Source: Rhynchopus sp. YZ270_cl-10 (Eukaryota; Euglenozoa; Diplonemea; Diplonemida; Diplonemidae). Taken from it: DNA of 64,000 bases. The notes under the pieces are model-generated. The model was given only the letters and a program-made list of their open reading frames with translations. It ran no database searches and was not told where the DNA came from. The stretch spans positions 744,001 through 808,000 of the forward strand of contig OZ037842.1 of NCBI GenBank assembly GCA_964035575.1, given 5' to 3'. This document shows positions 28,001 through 38,107 of the stretch, piece by piece (the stretch's first letter is position 1; each line of letters opens with the position of its first letter). The position numbers were made by a program, and so were the translations under genes.

Positions 28001-31000
28001 GTCACCAAGGGCAGGACGGGCGACCATTTCCCCCTGCACTCTCCATCAATGATGCGCCGCATGGAGACGCCGTACGTGGAGTGCGGGTCTAGGTCGTACA
28101 GAATAAAGGTGGAATCGTTGCTGGGGAGCAGGTTCGCGGTGATGGACCCATCGTAGCCAGAGCGTCCTGAGCCTTCGAGGGGGAGGCGTGATACGCGGCA
28201 TTCTTCTTCGTAGTAAGGTGGGTAGACCTCGTCGCTGCAGTCGTATGTGAGGTGCATGGGTGGTGTGGCGGAGCTTGTGGGCGGCGTGTCTGCAGCGTTG
28301 GGTGTCTGCTGTGCAACAGCAGTGTTGATGATGGGTGCGCCTGCTTCAATTTTATGTCTCCAGGCAAGCTCCTGTTGTTGCAGTGGCGTACCTTTGTTGG
28401 CACCAGGTGGTGGCAAGACAGGGTTGTGCAGGATGTACTTCTTCGTCGCGGAGTAGTAAGGAATGATTCGGAGTTGGAACGACGTCACGCATGTATCGCT
28501 CAGCTGTAGGACAGTTGTTGTATGTGAGATGTCGTCGTCCTGTGTAGGAAACTGCCGCTCCAGCATGTGCACAATGCTCGACGCTTTTGGGACCGAGATC
28601 TTGCATGAGTCCTCCCCCACATCGCCAATGGTCACAACCAGCGAAGGTGCCGTCCAAATAGCAAGGCAGTTCGATGGTTCGCCATAGATGTCCTCGCCTT
28701 CCGTCCGCTCCTTTTCCTTTTCCTTCTCCTCCTTGTCTTTGTCCTTCTTCGCTTTCTTGTCTTTCTCTGCATCGCGCTTGTGGGCATCCGCCAAGGCCAC
28801 AGCCTGACGCACCTTCACCTTATATCGAAAGCCAGGTTTCAGATTTTCAAAAGTGTGCTGCCGATCGTGTGGCGGCTTTATGACGGACGACGGACGCTGC
28901 ACTCCACCGGCAAAGGGTTGCGTGCCCTTCGAGAAGTAGTTCTCGAGAAGGCTGAGCTCGTATTCGTGGTGGAAGTCGTACGTCTTGTCGAGATACTTCG
29001 TGAGTTCGGCCATGTCGTGTGGAACGTTCCTTGATTGGCTGAAGATGCGCTCCGAATGCCCTTCATCCGACGCTGCGGGGTCGACGTGTGGGTATGGGTA
29101 CGGCCGCAGCCAGGACACTGATAGGAAGTCCTCCCCGACACCTTTCAGGTCAAGGCATAGGTAGCCTAGTGTACGGAAGTGCACTGTGCGACTCCACTGC
29201 CCCCAGTGGAAACGGTCGCCGTTGACTAGCTGCGGGCGGAGGGCAAGGGTGTACTCGCATTGTGGGAGAAGACCGTTGACGACACCTGACAACATCGATG
29301 TTGGCGCGAAGGCGGTGATGGTAGGTGCAGAGTCATGCTTCGTGACGTTGACGAGACTTACCTCAAAGAGCTTGATGTCCTTTGCACCGGTTTCGCCTTC
29401 GTCAGAGGCGTCCTTGCGGCCAGCTTCGTGCAGCTCCACATAGCGCAGGTGTGTCGCTGCCTCGCTAGGCGTCAGCACACCGATGTCTATGTCTGCAGGA
29501 GCAGCCGTGTCTGCCCTGTCGGTCTCACTCGCCTCCATCTGCACACACACAATCTCTGCAAACTCCTCACCGACCTTGTACATGACAGGGTCAAACCGCC
29601 GCACCAAAGCCACTGCCGCAAAGCGTTCAGACCAACTCCACGACACAACCTGACTGGCGCAGTCCTTGTCAAGATAGCAGTACTCTGTCAGGACCATGAA
29701 GGCACGGTACCTGTCGTAAGGAAGCCCTTCCAAGGTGTGTGTGTTTAATGTAGACGTCTTCGCTTCAGGCGACCACGTGGCGATCGTCTTGCTTGAGGAG
29801 CCTGCAGTGAGAATGGACGACAGCATGGGGCGGTAGCTGTCGGTTGCAGTGCGCCGTTCGGAGTTGACATCCCACTGCAGGCTGAAGCCGCCGTTGCCCA
29901 CGTCACGCACGCTGAGCTGGTTGTAACGTGAGGCGATGTAGTGGTGCTCGCTCCATGAGCCCCACTCGCCATCGTGCAGGTCGCTCTTATGCCGCCCAGG
30001 CAAACACATGCGTATCTTGAAGCCTGTGTACATCCCAGGCTCAAAGAGGGTGAGACGGAAGCCCAAGTTCTCCTCTTCCCCACTCTCACTCGTCTTCTTC
30101 ACATAGTCCTGCGTGCTGCACACAACCGTCCGCGACTGCCCCTCATTGCTGTGCAGCTTAACCTGGTACCGCACTTCTTCATAGCACCGGAAGGTGTGCA
30201 GCCGGAGGTGCCCACCCTTCTTGCAGCGTTGCTCCTCCTTCTGCAGGGCCGTCTGCACAGGGAGGACGTAGAAGTCGCGTATGTCAAAGGGCGATAGTTG
30301 CAGGTGCGTTACATGCAGCGATGGTGGCGACGGTGTAGTGAAGTACGTCACCTCCGAAAACGGCATCCACCCGACAACAGGCCGCTTGCACCGTATGCAG
30401 ATTGCATAGCGGCTGCCCGGCTCCAGCGACGCCACCAACGTAGCGTACGATGACGTCGTCACCTCAATCACCACCTGCTCCTCTGTTGGCGTCAACGGCG
30501 ACGCAGACAGCGGGGACGTGATGTACTCCGACTCCATGTGCTGCAGCAGGCCGCTGCTCTCTCGCTCAAACGTCTTCACCCGCTCCTCATCGGCCCAGTT
30601 GTCAGGTGCCTCGCTGACACCTAGGTCGAGCTTGAGCGTCTTTATGAGGTATGGAATCTTGGTGTTCTTCTCCTTCAGTTTCTGCAGCACTTGCATCTTA
30701 GACTCCAGTGCTGTCAGCTGCCGCTGGCTGTCGGCGTACTCCTTGTCCCCGCACGGTGGTGCACCGAGTCTGTTCCACTCCGAGAATGCAGTTGAGATGG
30801 CCTGCAGCCTGGCGAACTCCTCCATGTCGACGTTGGACCATGAGATGCGCACTGCCGTCTCCTGCAGCGACACCACGGACAAGTACTCTGCAGGGTTCAC
30901 GTCCTCGGTGGGGTCGCTTTCTGCCTCCTCCTGCTCGTCTTCGTGGTCGCTCGCTGTCTTTTGTGCAGTCGCCTCGTCTGCTGCAACAGGCTCGAACGGG

Positions 31001-32472
31001 TTGAAGGCAGGTGTGTCCGAGGCACTGAACGCTGCTGCGTGGATCGCTGACATATTTGTTTCGGGTGCAGCAGCGTTCTTTGCTGCCCTCGTCTTGCCCG
31101 TTACGCGCAGCTTTTTGTCGATGCGCTCGTCCCTGCAGTAGCACACAAGCTGGACGGTGTAGTTCGTGAGCGACTGCAGGCCTTCGAAGAGACAGTGCCG
31201 TGCATCGGGGCCGAGCTGCTTGCGCTCTATGTAGAAGAGCCCTGCCTCGTCCTCTGTGCGCAGCTCCTTGAGGAGCGAGCTGATGCGGTTCTCGAGGTCG
31301 AGGCGGTTCAGCCGCTTCAGGTCTGGGTCTACAGACCGCATGCTCGCATCCGCCGAGCGTGGCGAGTCGGGCACGTCGCCCCGCACCCTGGGGGCTGGTG
31401 TGTCCTCATCCGAGTCGAGGGTGTTCGAGCTTGACGACATCTCTTCGTCCTCCAACGCAAGCGCCTCCTCCAGGTCACGCAGCTGTGCTTCCTTGCGTGA
31501 CTTCAGCCCAGGGTTCTGCGACCAATGCCCCATCACTGCCAAGAAGAAGATCGACACACCTAGGTCCATCGGGGACGGCTCGCGGAACGACTCAGGCACA
31601 ATCCTGGTAACAGCCGAGTCGTGCCCCCAACCTGCTGCGAGGCTCGTACTGCCTCTCCAGAGAATCTTAAAGTTGAGTGGTCCATGCGTCACGAAGGATG
31701 CGTACGAGCTGTGCAGGCCGACCAACGAATCGCAGTCCAATGCTGCCGCAAGATCCTTTGGCAGCACATCCAACGAGCGCAGACGGATCACATACTCTGT
31801 GTCAGGCGCGAGCCCCGTTGCTACAATGGGTGTGGACGACGACGCCACAACCTTCAGCGACTCTTTGTCCGGCTCCCACGACGTCCCCCACGCACGCACC
31901 TGCTGTATATGCATCTCCGCTGTCTCCTGAGCATCAAGCGGTGTATGGACAAGACCGCTATCCTTCACAGATTGCCCCTCTTTCGCATGAATCCAATTCA
32001 AACGCACAAAGTCTTCACCTAGCCCGCAGATGCGATGCAGCTTTACGCATTCCTTTGTCACAAATTTGCATTTTGCACATTCCGATTCCCCCCAGGTTGC
32101 TGAGAAGGAGTAGGGGGTGCCGGGTTGGAGACCGGCTTCGAGACGGATTCCTTTTTGTGACTTAAATTCGCGGTGGAGGGGTCGATCGGTTTGTGGCGAT
32201 TCAATGAGGACTGTGCAGGGGATGCGTACAGAGAGCACGACAGCGACTTCTCCGAGGTGGGCTATATCGAGAGCCTCGCATGACCAGAGCGCGGTGAAGC
32301 ATTCAGGGGGCTCTTGCGCTGCACTGTTGCACACCTCGCTTCGCCATTCAATCGCCTCTGCAGGCTGCTCTTCAGGAGGAAATGTTGGGTCCCCAAAGTG
32401 AAACGCCTCCTCTGGCACTGCTTCTATTCGTTCGGGTCGTATAGAAAAGCTCAATAATTCCATACTATTCAT
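25057..32472 (-). CDS. Giant fibronectin type III repeat protein
   Basis: 2471 residues in one exon. At least ten, probably twelve, FN3-like modules recur, seen from the G-x-x-Y-x-V-x-V-R strand-F motifs (ESYKVKVRCCSAFG, NNYRVKVRSHHH, FRYKVKVRQAV, RRYTAIARIVP, CEYTLALRP). The clearest is near residue 2200: PPRVPTGLILSDMLHTTALL, KWSPPADVG and SYKVKVR. Several modules end in a WSxWS-like pair (EWGSWSEH, HWGQWSR, AWSRWSG, TWDRWSV). Acidic low-complexity inserts and a Lys/Glu stretch (about residues 1225-1250) lie between modules. There is no signal peptide or clear membrane segment, so an intracellular, possibly flagellar or cytoskeletal, scaffold is more likely than a surface receptor; this is inference. 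The C-terminus is basic (SSAGAGHSRKRNGVR). ATG at 32472, with a second at 32463. Confidence 0.8.
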   Translation of the reverse strand: MNSMELLSFSIRPERIEAVPEEAFHFGDPTFPPEEQPAEAIEWRSEVCNSAAQEPPECFTALWSCEALDIAHLGEVAVVLSVRIPCTVLIESPQTDRPLHREFKSQKGIRLEAGLQPGTPYSFSATWGESECAKCKFVTKECVKLHRICGLGEDFVRLNWIHAKEGQSVKDSGLVHTPLDAQETAEMHIQQVRAWGTSWEPDKESLKVVASSSTPIVATGLAPDTEYVIRLRSLDVLPKDLAAALDCDSLVGLHSSYASFVTHGPLNFKILWRGSTSLAAGWGHDSAVTRIVPESFREPSPMDLGVSIFFLAVMGHWSQNPGLKSRKEAQLRDLEEALALEDEEMSSSSNTLDSDEDTPAPRVRGDVPDSPRSADASMRSVDPDLKRLNRLDLENRISSLLKELRTEDEAGLFYIERKQLGPDARHCLFEGLQSLTNYTVQLVCYCRDERIDKKLRVTGKTRAAKNAAAPETNMSAIHAAAFSASDTPAFNPFEPVAADEATAQKTASDHEDEQEEAESDPTEDVNPAEYLSVVSLQETAVRISWSNVDMEEFARLQAISTAFSEWNRLGAPPCGDKEYADSQRQLTALESKMQVLQKLKEKNTKIPYLIKTLKLDLGVSEAPDNWADEERVKTFERESSGLLQHMESEYITSPLSASPLTPTEEQVVIEVTTSSYATLVASLEPGSRYAICIRCKRPVVGWMPFSEVTYFTTPSPPSLHVTHLQLSPFDIRDFYVLPVQTALQKEEQRCKKGGHLRLHTFRCYEEVRYQVKLHSNEGQSRTVVCSTQDYVKKTSESGEEENLGFRLTLFEPGMYTGFKIRMCLPGRHKSDLHDGEWGSWSEHHYIASRYNQLSVRDVGNGGFSLQWDVNSERRTATDSYRPMLSSILTAGSSSKTIATWSPEAKTSTLNTHTLEGLPYDRYRAFMVLTEYCYLDKDCASQVVSWSWSERFAAVALVRRFDPVMYKVGEEFAEIVCVQMEASETDRADTAAPADIDIGVLTPSEAATHLRYVELHEAGRKDASDEGETGAKDIKLFEVSLVNVTKHDSAPTITAFAPTSMLSGVVNGLLPQCEYTLALRPQLVNGDRFHWGQWSRTVHFRTLGYLCLDLKGVGEDFLSVSWLRPYPYPHVDPAASDEGHSERIFSQSRNVPHDMAELTKYLDKTYDFHHEYELSLLENYFSKGTQPFAGGVQRPSSVIKPPHDRQHTFENLKPGFRYKVKVRQAVALADAHKRDAEKDKKAKKDKDKEEKEKEKERTEGEDIYGEPSNCLAIWTAPSLVVTIGDVGEDSCKISVPKASSIVHMLERQFPTQDDDISHTTTVLQLSDTCVTSFQLRIIPYYSATKKYILHNPVLPPPGANKGTPLQQQELAWRHKIEAGAPIINTAVAQQTPNAADTPPTSSATPPMHLTYDCSDEVYPPYYEEECRVSRLPLEGSGRSGYDGSITANLLPSNDSTFILYDLDPHSTYGVSMRRIIDGECRGKWSPVLPLVTQGLIGTTLGMVSETYAAISWERRAEENPQIAPEEYASSMSKVASWQLAITGKLSSSEADVLSSFSKDIVMKESLITLPASATSHIFPQLVPENNYRVKVRSHHHTTSREGAWSRWSGVIHFTTKPPLMLVFTVVGSTYCCLSCFRKQKEVSERGTDEEEEEEDEEGEEKGHESEPTPSEPEEPEEDTETFEVRVFDHADEGWSQYQTTNDQSCIPATSTAPITISASTVGCVQKNVVRGLSSGRRYTAIARIVPSEDMKYTWDRWSVLGNFETLPPLEAKVLTAAEEYAVVEVARLRSLSTVLTYTLAVNEWVAPDKLRINPTSSTRLLIQGLTLNQLYVLKVSELIHKGNTTEDPEAVGLGPSQEWAKWQDLLVVSTTPQRPTAPVLYEHRDSNVSFFWKLESPWDIGARQTSFTDMYRRKREDDAYDALQIEAADVSGVEEAVKTPAPPSSDPALAPATEPEPETEERPIIIEEDVNDIPVAVKKWLRSPSGSELNVKPPTDYFSQLDEAPTPQPPKVRVKTAPVPEAAAEEEEEHVASEVAPSIISFSSLEDTSQYGLPAFREYAKRHLGTVIDDMNDGKRPTNPALSKLAATCSLVIQYTQAQQMPNSFGPQPPPAPCASALTNSSLYRYVLEAARREQEGKDRSGVCIGSFKPLIEVSQPFARIKLHDSVSIESYFFRLRTVCSTNITDPITGNPVDLSSRPSPIFSFNTPPPPRVPTGLILSDMLHTTALLKWSPPADVGLHNQVHYSVMLLNISGFQAELETWTEIARVRINGYFLTNLNIGESYKVKVRCCSAFGKSAYSNALSFSTLKTAGMQVTERTGFAASCRNLNDPRAVWRRHDYNWVFPSPTALDSTPLPFHSPFHLYKEGIPQLYCSSERARWNASVTVPLFIKNPQEPHGTFYPRSQNLLHRATSLCTSLKGEGEGGEEEEMVRETFTRPTTSMGVRPQSVQRNIPQRPSSAGAGHSRKRNGVR

Positions 32473-33025
32473 TGTGCTCTATCAGCATTATTTTTTTTGA
32501 AGAAGAAAAACAATTGAAAGGTTGTAGAGCACAGCACAGAGCACAGTGAATAAAGATAGGAGAATGGAGAAAAGAGAGAAGAATTTCTGTTGGAGATATG
32601 CGGAAAAAGGGTAGGAGGAGGAGGAGGAGGAGGAGGAGGGGAGGAGAAGTGGAGGGGGGGAAAATGTTGAGGGGGAGGGAGGGGGGGGGTGTTACTTTGT
32701 CTTTTTTTTCTGTCTCACTGGAAATAAATGGTAGGTGATTGATGCAGGCACCACCTAAATTAGCAGGCTGTTGGGAGGTGTTGGGGGGTGTTGGGGGGCG
32801 TGGGGAGGCGTTGGGAGGTGTTGGGAGGCGTTGGGATCTGTTGGGTGCGTTGGGGGGTGTTGGGAGGTGAGACACCTTTTTCCCCCCTGGCGTGAGCTTT
32901 TTTCCCGTTGGTGAAGCTTTTAAACACCTGCATTTGCATTTCCGGAATCCGTCCGCGCTGTGGTGGGGTCAATTTGCCGAAATGGACAAGTTCTGAGTAC
33001 ATACGTGATCAATTTTCTCACACTG
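32473..33025. other. Gene-free interval left of the satellite block
   Basis: Contains the short upstream region of the FN3 gene, a GGA-rich tract (about 32600-32690) and, at 32755-32870, repeated TGTTGGGAGG/TGTTGGGGGG units with G-quadruplex potential. The start of this G-rich repeat (TAAATTAGCAGG) recurs at 34329, on the other side of the 9-bp arrays. Confidence 0.6.
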
Positions 33026-33487
33026 CACAGTATACACAGTATACACAGTATACACAGTATACACAGTATACACAGTATACACAGTATACACAGTATACAC
33101 AGTATACACAGTATACACAGTATACACAGTATACACAGTATACACAGTATACACAGTATACACAGTATACACAGTATACACAGTATACACAGTATACACA
33201 GTATACACAGTATACACAGTATACACAGTATACACAGTATACACAGTATACACAGTATACACAGTATACACAGTATACACAGTATACACAGTATACACAG
33301 TATACACAGTATACACAGTATACACAGTATACACAGTATACACAGTATACACAGTATACACAGTATACACAGTATACACAGTATACACAGTATACACAGT
33401 ATACACAGTATACACAGTATACACAGTATACACAGTATACACAGTATACACAGTATACACAGTATACACAGTATACACAGTATACAC
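33026..33487. repeat. 9-bp satellite array, unit ACACAGTAT
   Basis: About 51 near-perfect tandem copies of a 9-bp unit (CACAGTATA). All reading frames through it are open on one or both strands, which produces spurious ORFs. The reverse complement of the same unit forms the array at 57576-57899. Confidence 0.95.
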
Positions 33488-33516
33488 GGGGGATTGGGAG
33501 TACAGTACAGTATGCA

Positions 33517-34053
33517 CAGTACCTACAGTACCTACAGTACCTACAGTACCTACAGTACCTACAGTACCTACAGTACCTACAGTACCTACAGTACCTACAG
33601 TACCTACAGTACCTACAGTACCTACAGTACCTACAGTACCTACAGTACCTACAGTACCTACAGTACCTACAGTACCTACAGTACCTACAGTACCTACAGT
33701 ACCTACAGTACCTACAGTACCTACAGTACCTACAGTACCTACAGTACCTACAGTACCTACAGTACCTACAGTACCTACAGTACCTACAGTACCTACAGTA
33801 CCTACAGTACCTACAGTACCTACAGTACCTACAGTACCTACAGTACCTACAGTACCTACAGTACCTACAGTACCTACAGTACCTACAGTACCTACAGTAC
33901 CTACAGTACCTACAGTACCTACAGTACCTACAGTACCTACAGTACCTACAGTACCTACAGTACCTACAGTACCTACAGTACCTACAGTACCTACAGTACC
34001 TACAGTACCTACAGTACCTACAGTACCTACAGTACCTACAGTACCTACAGTAC
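33517..34053. repeat. 9-bp satellite array, unit CTACAGTAC
   Basis: About 59 near-perfect copies of a second 9-bp unit sharing the ACAGTA core with the array to the left, from which it is separated by about 30 bp with mixed units. Confidence 0.95.
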
Positions 34054-34622
34054 AATACGAAATAGAGGGACTTCACCTTCCAACACCGGCAAACATGATC
34101 AAAATCAGGTGGAATATACAACATGTAGCGCCGCAGGCGCACAGCGTCCAACTTTTTCTCCCTTTTGAGGGTGTCTAAATTTATACATTTTTAGCCTTTT
34201 TCGCTAATTTCCACTTTGCCTTTTCCACTTTTTGTTTTTTTTTACTTGGAACCGGGACCCCACCCTGGAACCCCTCCAGAAAGTGGTAGCAGAACACCCC
34301 CTATAAAAAAAAAATCCCAAAATTCGGGCTAAATTAGCAGGGTGTTGGGGGGTGTTGGGGGGTGTGGGGAGGTGTGGGGAGGTGTTGGGGGGTGTTGGCG
34401 GGCGTTGGGTGGGGCTGCTATTTTTTGCAATTCAGGTGGAGGCACACCTCCAATTCACCCCAAAAGAAAGCATTTTTTTCCCCCGCACCTCCCTTTTCGA
34501 AGTTGAAAAGAGAGAGAAAAATGGGGTTATTTTTGAGAGGTAGAGTATCGAATATGAGTGTTTGTTTTTTTTTGTTTGCCCAGAGCTTTCTTGACTGTAG
34601 AAAAAACAAAAGAAATTTTGTA

Positions 34623-34654
34623 AGATGAATGTGCCTCTCGTGCACATAACATCT
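34623..34654 (+). repeat. Dispersed hairpin family A, best-paired copy
   Basis: Outer stem AGATG/CATCT and inner stem ATGTGC/GCACAT around a CTCTCGT loop, all pairs Watson-Crick. Confidence 0.65.
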
Positions 34655-35129
34655 CACAAATTTTTCAAAGGTTTGATCGTAGTAAAAGAGAGTGGGCTTG
34701 CCATATAGGCGCAGTATTCTCTCCCTCTGCATTTTTTTTAAATAATCTGTTTGGTTGAGTGCTTATCCAGAAAACCCGGAAAAGCTTTTTATTTTGAAAA
34801 AATCGTTTCACCGTCAAAAAATAAGCAAAAAAAAAAAAAAACACACAGAGTGGTTTCACTCTTCTCATTTTTTTCCTCTATTTTTCGCCGCAGTGCAAAA
34901 TAAACTGAAACAAAACATCGAAAAAAGAAAGAAATAAACGAAGTCGTCTTTCCTCACCTTGAAAAACTGATAAACAGGGCTGACACCGATACCAGTATGT
35001 CGTCCAAAAAAGCCCCTATGGAAGGAAGGCTGTGGAACGCAAGGTCAACTAAAAAGAGCGTTTTTTCTTCTTTTGAGATAACATCTCTTCTGGCTGCATG
35101 GCTGTATTTTCAAAAAAAAAAAAATAGTT

Positions 35130-35168
<39 letters not shown>

Positions 35169-35822
35169 GGAACAAAGGCTCGCTACACAATAAAAAAGGG
35201 GGGATGTAATAAATATTCAGGACGAAGCTTGATTTGTGCGGTTACGCCTTTTCTGACGCAAAAATGCTGCCAACTGTCCGAGAGCGATGTCAAATTGCCT
35301 TGTTCGCACAACACAAAAAAAAAATATGAAATACTCGAATAAAAAAAACAAAGGCGGGGAAGGGGACCATAGCTTTGGACCACAGGATCCGAACTTCAAT
35401 CAAATGAGACCTGGGCCTATATAGGGGGTTTTCATGCCCTCTCTTGCCCAAACAGAACAAAGAAAAATTTACAAGATGAACTAAGTCTCACACACTTCCC
35501 ACCTTTAACAAAAACTAAGAGCTACACGGGGGGAGAAATGGGGTGGGCAAAAAAAAAACAAAAAAACAGCGCCCTGTGATGAACCTCGCTTTGAGGGTTC
35601 GAGCGGGGTCCAAAAAATAAGGCAAGGGGAGTCCAACGGGGCTGCACTGCCATATTAATGGGGAGATGGACACTGTCTATGCTCCTCTGACCAAGAGCGA
35701 GAACCCTGCCTCTCTACCTGGTGATGTGAAACCGCCCTTGAACGCGAGGTTTTCCAGAGCCAAGTGTCTTGCACTAAACCCAGGCAGGTGGTAATTGCTA
35801 CACCTCGTGGAATTGCTTTTAT

Positions 35823-35948
35823 CATGGTTTGCAGTCAGTCTGAGTCAGACTGATTTTTGGGCCAGGCCGAGGATCGGACTCCTCTCCGACTCGAGTGCAA
35901 AAGGAATGCGAAATGAGTCAGTCTGACTCAGCCTGACTACAAACCATG
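35823..35948. mobile_element. 126-bp foldback element with 6-bp target duplication
   Basis: Long imperfect inverted repeats starting CATGGTTTG and containing AGTCAG and CTGAGTCAGACTGA, with TTTTAT directly repeated outside both ends (35817-35822 and 35949-35954). The interior is GC-richer. Non-coding. Confidence 0.65.
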
Positions 35949-36757
35949 TTTTATTGGAGTATTGACCTTTTTTTGAAAACTTGGTTGTAACAGTGTAACC
36001 CCGATGAGCTCCCACTATAGTTTTTTTTTCCTCCCCAGGAAACTATTGGTGAGTTGCAAACGATAAAAAGTCAGTATTGTGACATCACTTTTATGAGTAA
36101 AAATGTCGACCGAAGCCTTTGTACTGCAGAAGGGTTTTTGTTGTATCAGATTGTCCCAACCCTTCAGAGCAACTCATTTCTTCACATTTCTTCACATTTC
36201 TTTTTTCTTTTTTGAAAGATGGAATTTGTCTGTCGACATCTTATTTTATGTTTTTTTTTTGGGTGTGTATTATTTGAGTAATCGACGAAATGTGTAGCAC
36301 ATGTCGAAACTAAAACTGGGGGCAAATATTTTTCCTTTTGGGAGGGGATTTGGGTAGTGGTGTGGTGTGGTTTAAACAAACACAAAAACAAGAGCGAAAA
36401 AAACAGGGGGAAAAAAAACAAATGCCATTTAGTGCAGACACCTCGGTAACAACAGTATACATTGGATAAGGTGGCCATAGCACCTTAAACATAACCTTTG
36501 CAAGATGAGGGGGGTTTGCGGGTTTGCCACCCTGGCACAAAATACATCTGGAATAAACTCAGTTAGGGGCGTTGCAAGCAGGGAACTTTATTTGAGTCAT
36601 AAAGTGAGAAGCAGAGTACATGAAAAAAACCCAAAAGAAAAAAGAGTGCAAACGCTCCACCGGACATAGGTGGACGCACCAGGGGGGGAAAACGATAAAA
36701 ATTAAAAACAAATTATTTGGTGCCGGGGGGGAGAGGTGGTGCATTCACGATGGACTT

Positions 36758-36880
36758 AAGTCAGGGGTACTACTAGTGGAACTACTAGTCGCAACGATTA
36801 GTTGTACTAATGATATTGTAAAACTAGTCGTAAACCACTAGTCATTTGAACTGTGAGTGGTAGCACTACTAGTAGTCCCC
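36758..36880. repeat. ACTAGT-rich imperfect palindrome
   Basis: Outer arms CAGGGGTACTACTAGT and ACTAGTAGTCCCCCTG are inverted, and the CTAGT motif recurs about eight times in 140 bp. Probably a foldback element. Confidence 0.5.
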
Positions 36881-37629
36881 CTGGCTAGTTCGCCGTGTTC
36901 ACTAGTCTCCATAAATAAAAAAAAAAAGGTAATACACAAGTAACAATAAAAAAATACCATAGGGATACATTGAGATCATCTCAGATTGTCTCCTAACGTA
37001 CATACATTTGGAGTACACATGGGGGAGAAAATAACGCCCCCATTTTTTTTTTTTTTGATGATCGTTGTGCAGTGTAGCTGCCCGTCTGCACTGTCCAAAA
37101 ATACAGAAAAATAAAAGAAAATGAAAAAGGTACACCCCCCTCAAAGACGGCAAAAAAAAATAAGGTTGCAGAGATGAATACGCGTACGTACGCATCTTTT
37201 CCCAGCGTTATCGAGGAAAGATGTTCGGAGATTGGGGTAAAGATCTTCAAGAAGAAAAACAAAAACAAAAACAAAATAAACACAGATCTCAAAGTAATAG
37301 GAAGAGAGGGAAAAAAAAAACATTTTTGCACCCCCAAATCTTCATCTTCTTGAACGAGATGTTGACAATTTGTGTGTGTGTTTTTTTTTGTTTGGTTCTT
37401 TTCGATTTTTTTTGAGTAATCTGTTGGAAGCTATAGTTGCCACATCAGTCTGCGCTGCCCCGGTTTTGCTCTCAGGTGCTATGGGGTCCATTGGATTTAC
37501 TGCACACGCACATTCCCTCCAGTCCCTCCATTCCCTCGGCTGGCGAAGAGGCGTCGTTCTGCCGGATTTTTTGTTGTTTTTTTTTGAGGCTTGAACTCGA
37601 AAAATGTGCTGTGTGTGGTGAAAACCCAC

Positions 37630-37657
37630 AAAAAAACCCCCAAAAGGGGGTTTTTTT
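37630..37657. repeat. Perfect A7C5-AAAA-G5T7 hairpin
   Basis: Twelve-base-pair perfect hairpin with a 4-base loop. It resembles a bacterial intrinsic terminator in form, but no gene ends nearby on the plus strand; on the minus strand it lies about 230 bp 3' of the small membrane-protein gene stop (37892). Confidence 0.6.
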
Positions 37658-37734
37658 GGCTCGGCGCGCTTTTTTTGGGGTTCTTTTCAACTCTTTGGAA
37701 AAATTTCGGAAAATACCCTGACACACACACACGT

Positions 37735-37778
37735 TATTCTGCGCAAGAATTACCCCTATTAGTTATCAAACACACACG
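37735..37778. repeat. Dispersed repeat shared with 56499-56540
   Basis: Both contain GCAAGAATTACCCCTA then TAGTTATCAAACACACAC, nearly identical, next to CA microsatellites. Confidence 0.6.
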
Positions 37779-37891
37779 AAAAATGTCAAGATAAAAAAGA
37801 ATCTTGGAAAAAAAAAAACACAAAAACCCCTTCTTGAAGATCTGAATAATACCGTTAGCCTCCAACGTTTGTTTGTTTTTTTTTTTTTTAT

Positions 37892-38107
37892 TTAGAGAGT
37901 TCCTGACGTAGCAGCAGGAGAGTACTGGCTCTGAAGGAAGGGTAACTCGTTGGTTTGAACGTTGCTAAACTCTTGCCCGTTCTCGGAGTAGTTCATCGAC
38001 ATACGTGGCTGTGGGTAGATAAACTCATTCTTGACACGAAGCGCGCCCATAATCGCTCCCACTGTCAGAAGCACAATACCAACGATGTAAGGAAGAGGAC
38101 CGCCCAT
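37892..38107 (-). CDS. Small single-pass membrane protein
   Basis: 71 residues. MGGPLPYIVGIVLLTVGAIM begins with a short N-terminus and a strong transmembrane helix (about residues 5-23), followed by a positively charged ALRVK and a hydrophilic, Asn/Ser/Gln-rich tail, so the tail is probably cytosolic. No family recognised. Codon use and the CACACA-ATG context resemble neighbouring genes. The shared 48-bp block (38432-38479) lies upstream. It could be a subunit or assembly factor of a membrane complex, but nothing in the sequence shows that. Confidence 0.6.
   Translation of the reverse strand: MGGPLPYIVGIVLLTVGAIMGALRVKNEFIYPQPRMSMNYSENGQEFSNVQTNELPFLQSQYSPAATSGTL

Larger units (their letters stand above)
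34054..37891. other. Gene-free repeat-rich interval
   Basis: No gene is recognised. Besides the elements listed separately it has the G-rich TGTTGGGGGG repeat at 34329-34415, several A tracts (one of about 35 bases near 35130-35164), a GCGCCGCAGGCGC motif at 34127, and a single family C motif near 36103. Confidence 0.55.

Noticed and set aside
33026-34053. CRISPR-like array
   Set aside because: The units are 9 bp without unique spacers, and the genome is eukaryotic.
32908-34168. Open reading frames of about 380-400 codons on both strands through the 9-bp arrays (TQYTQY, IHSIHS, YCRYCR repeats)
   Set aside because: A 9-bp repeat without stop codons is open in every frame by construction. Nothing supports translation.
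37630-37657. Bacterial-type intrinsic terminator
   Set aside because: The shape is right, but the window is eukaryotic and no plus-strand gene ends there.
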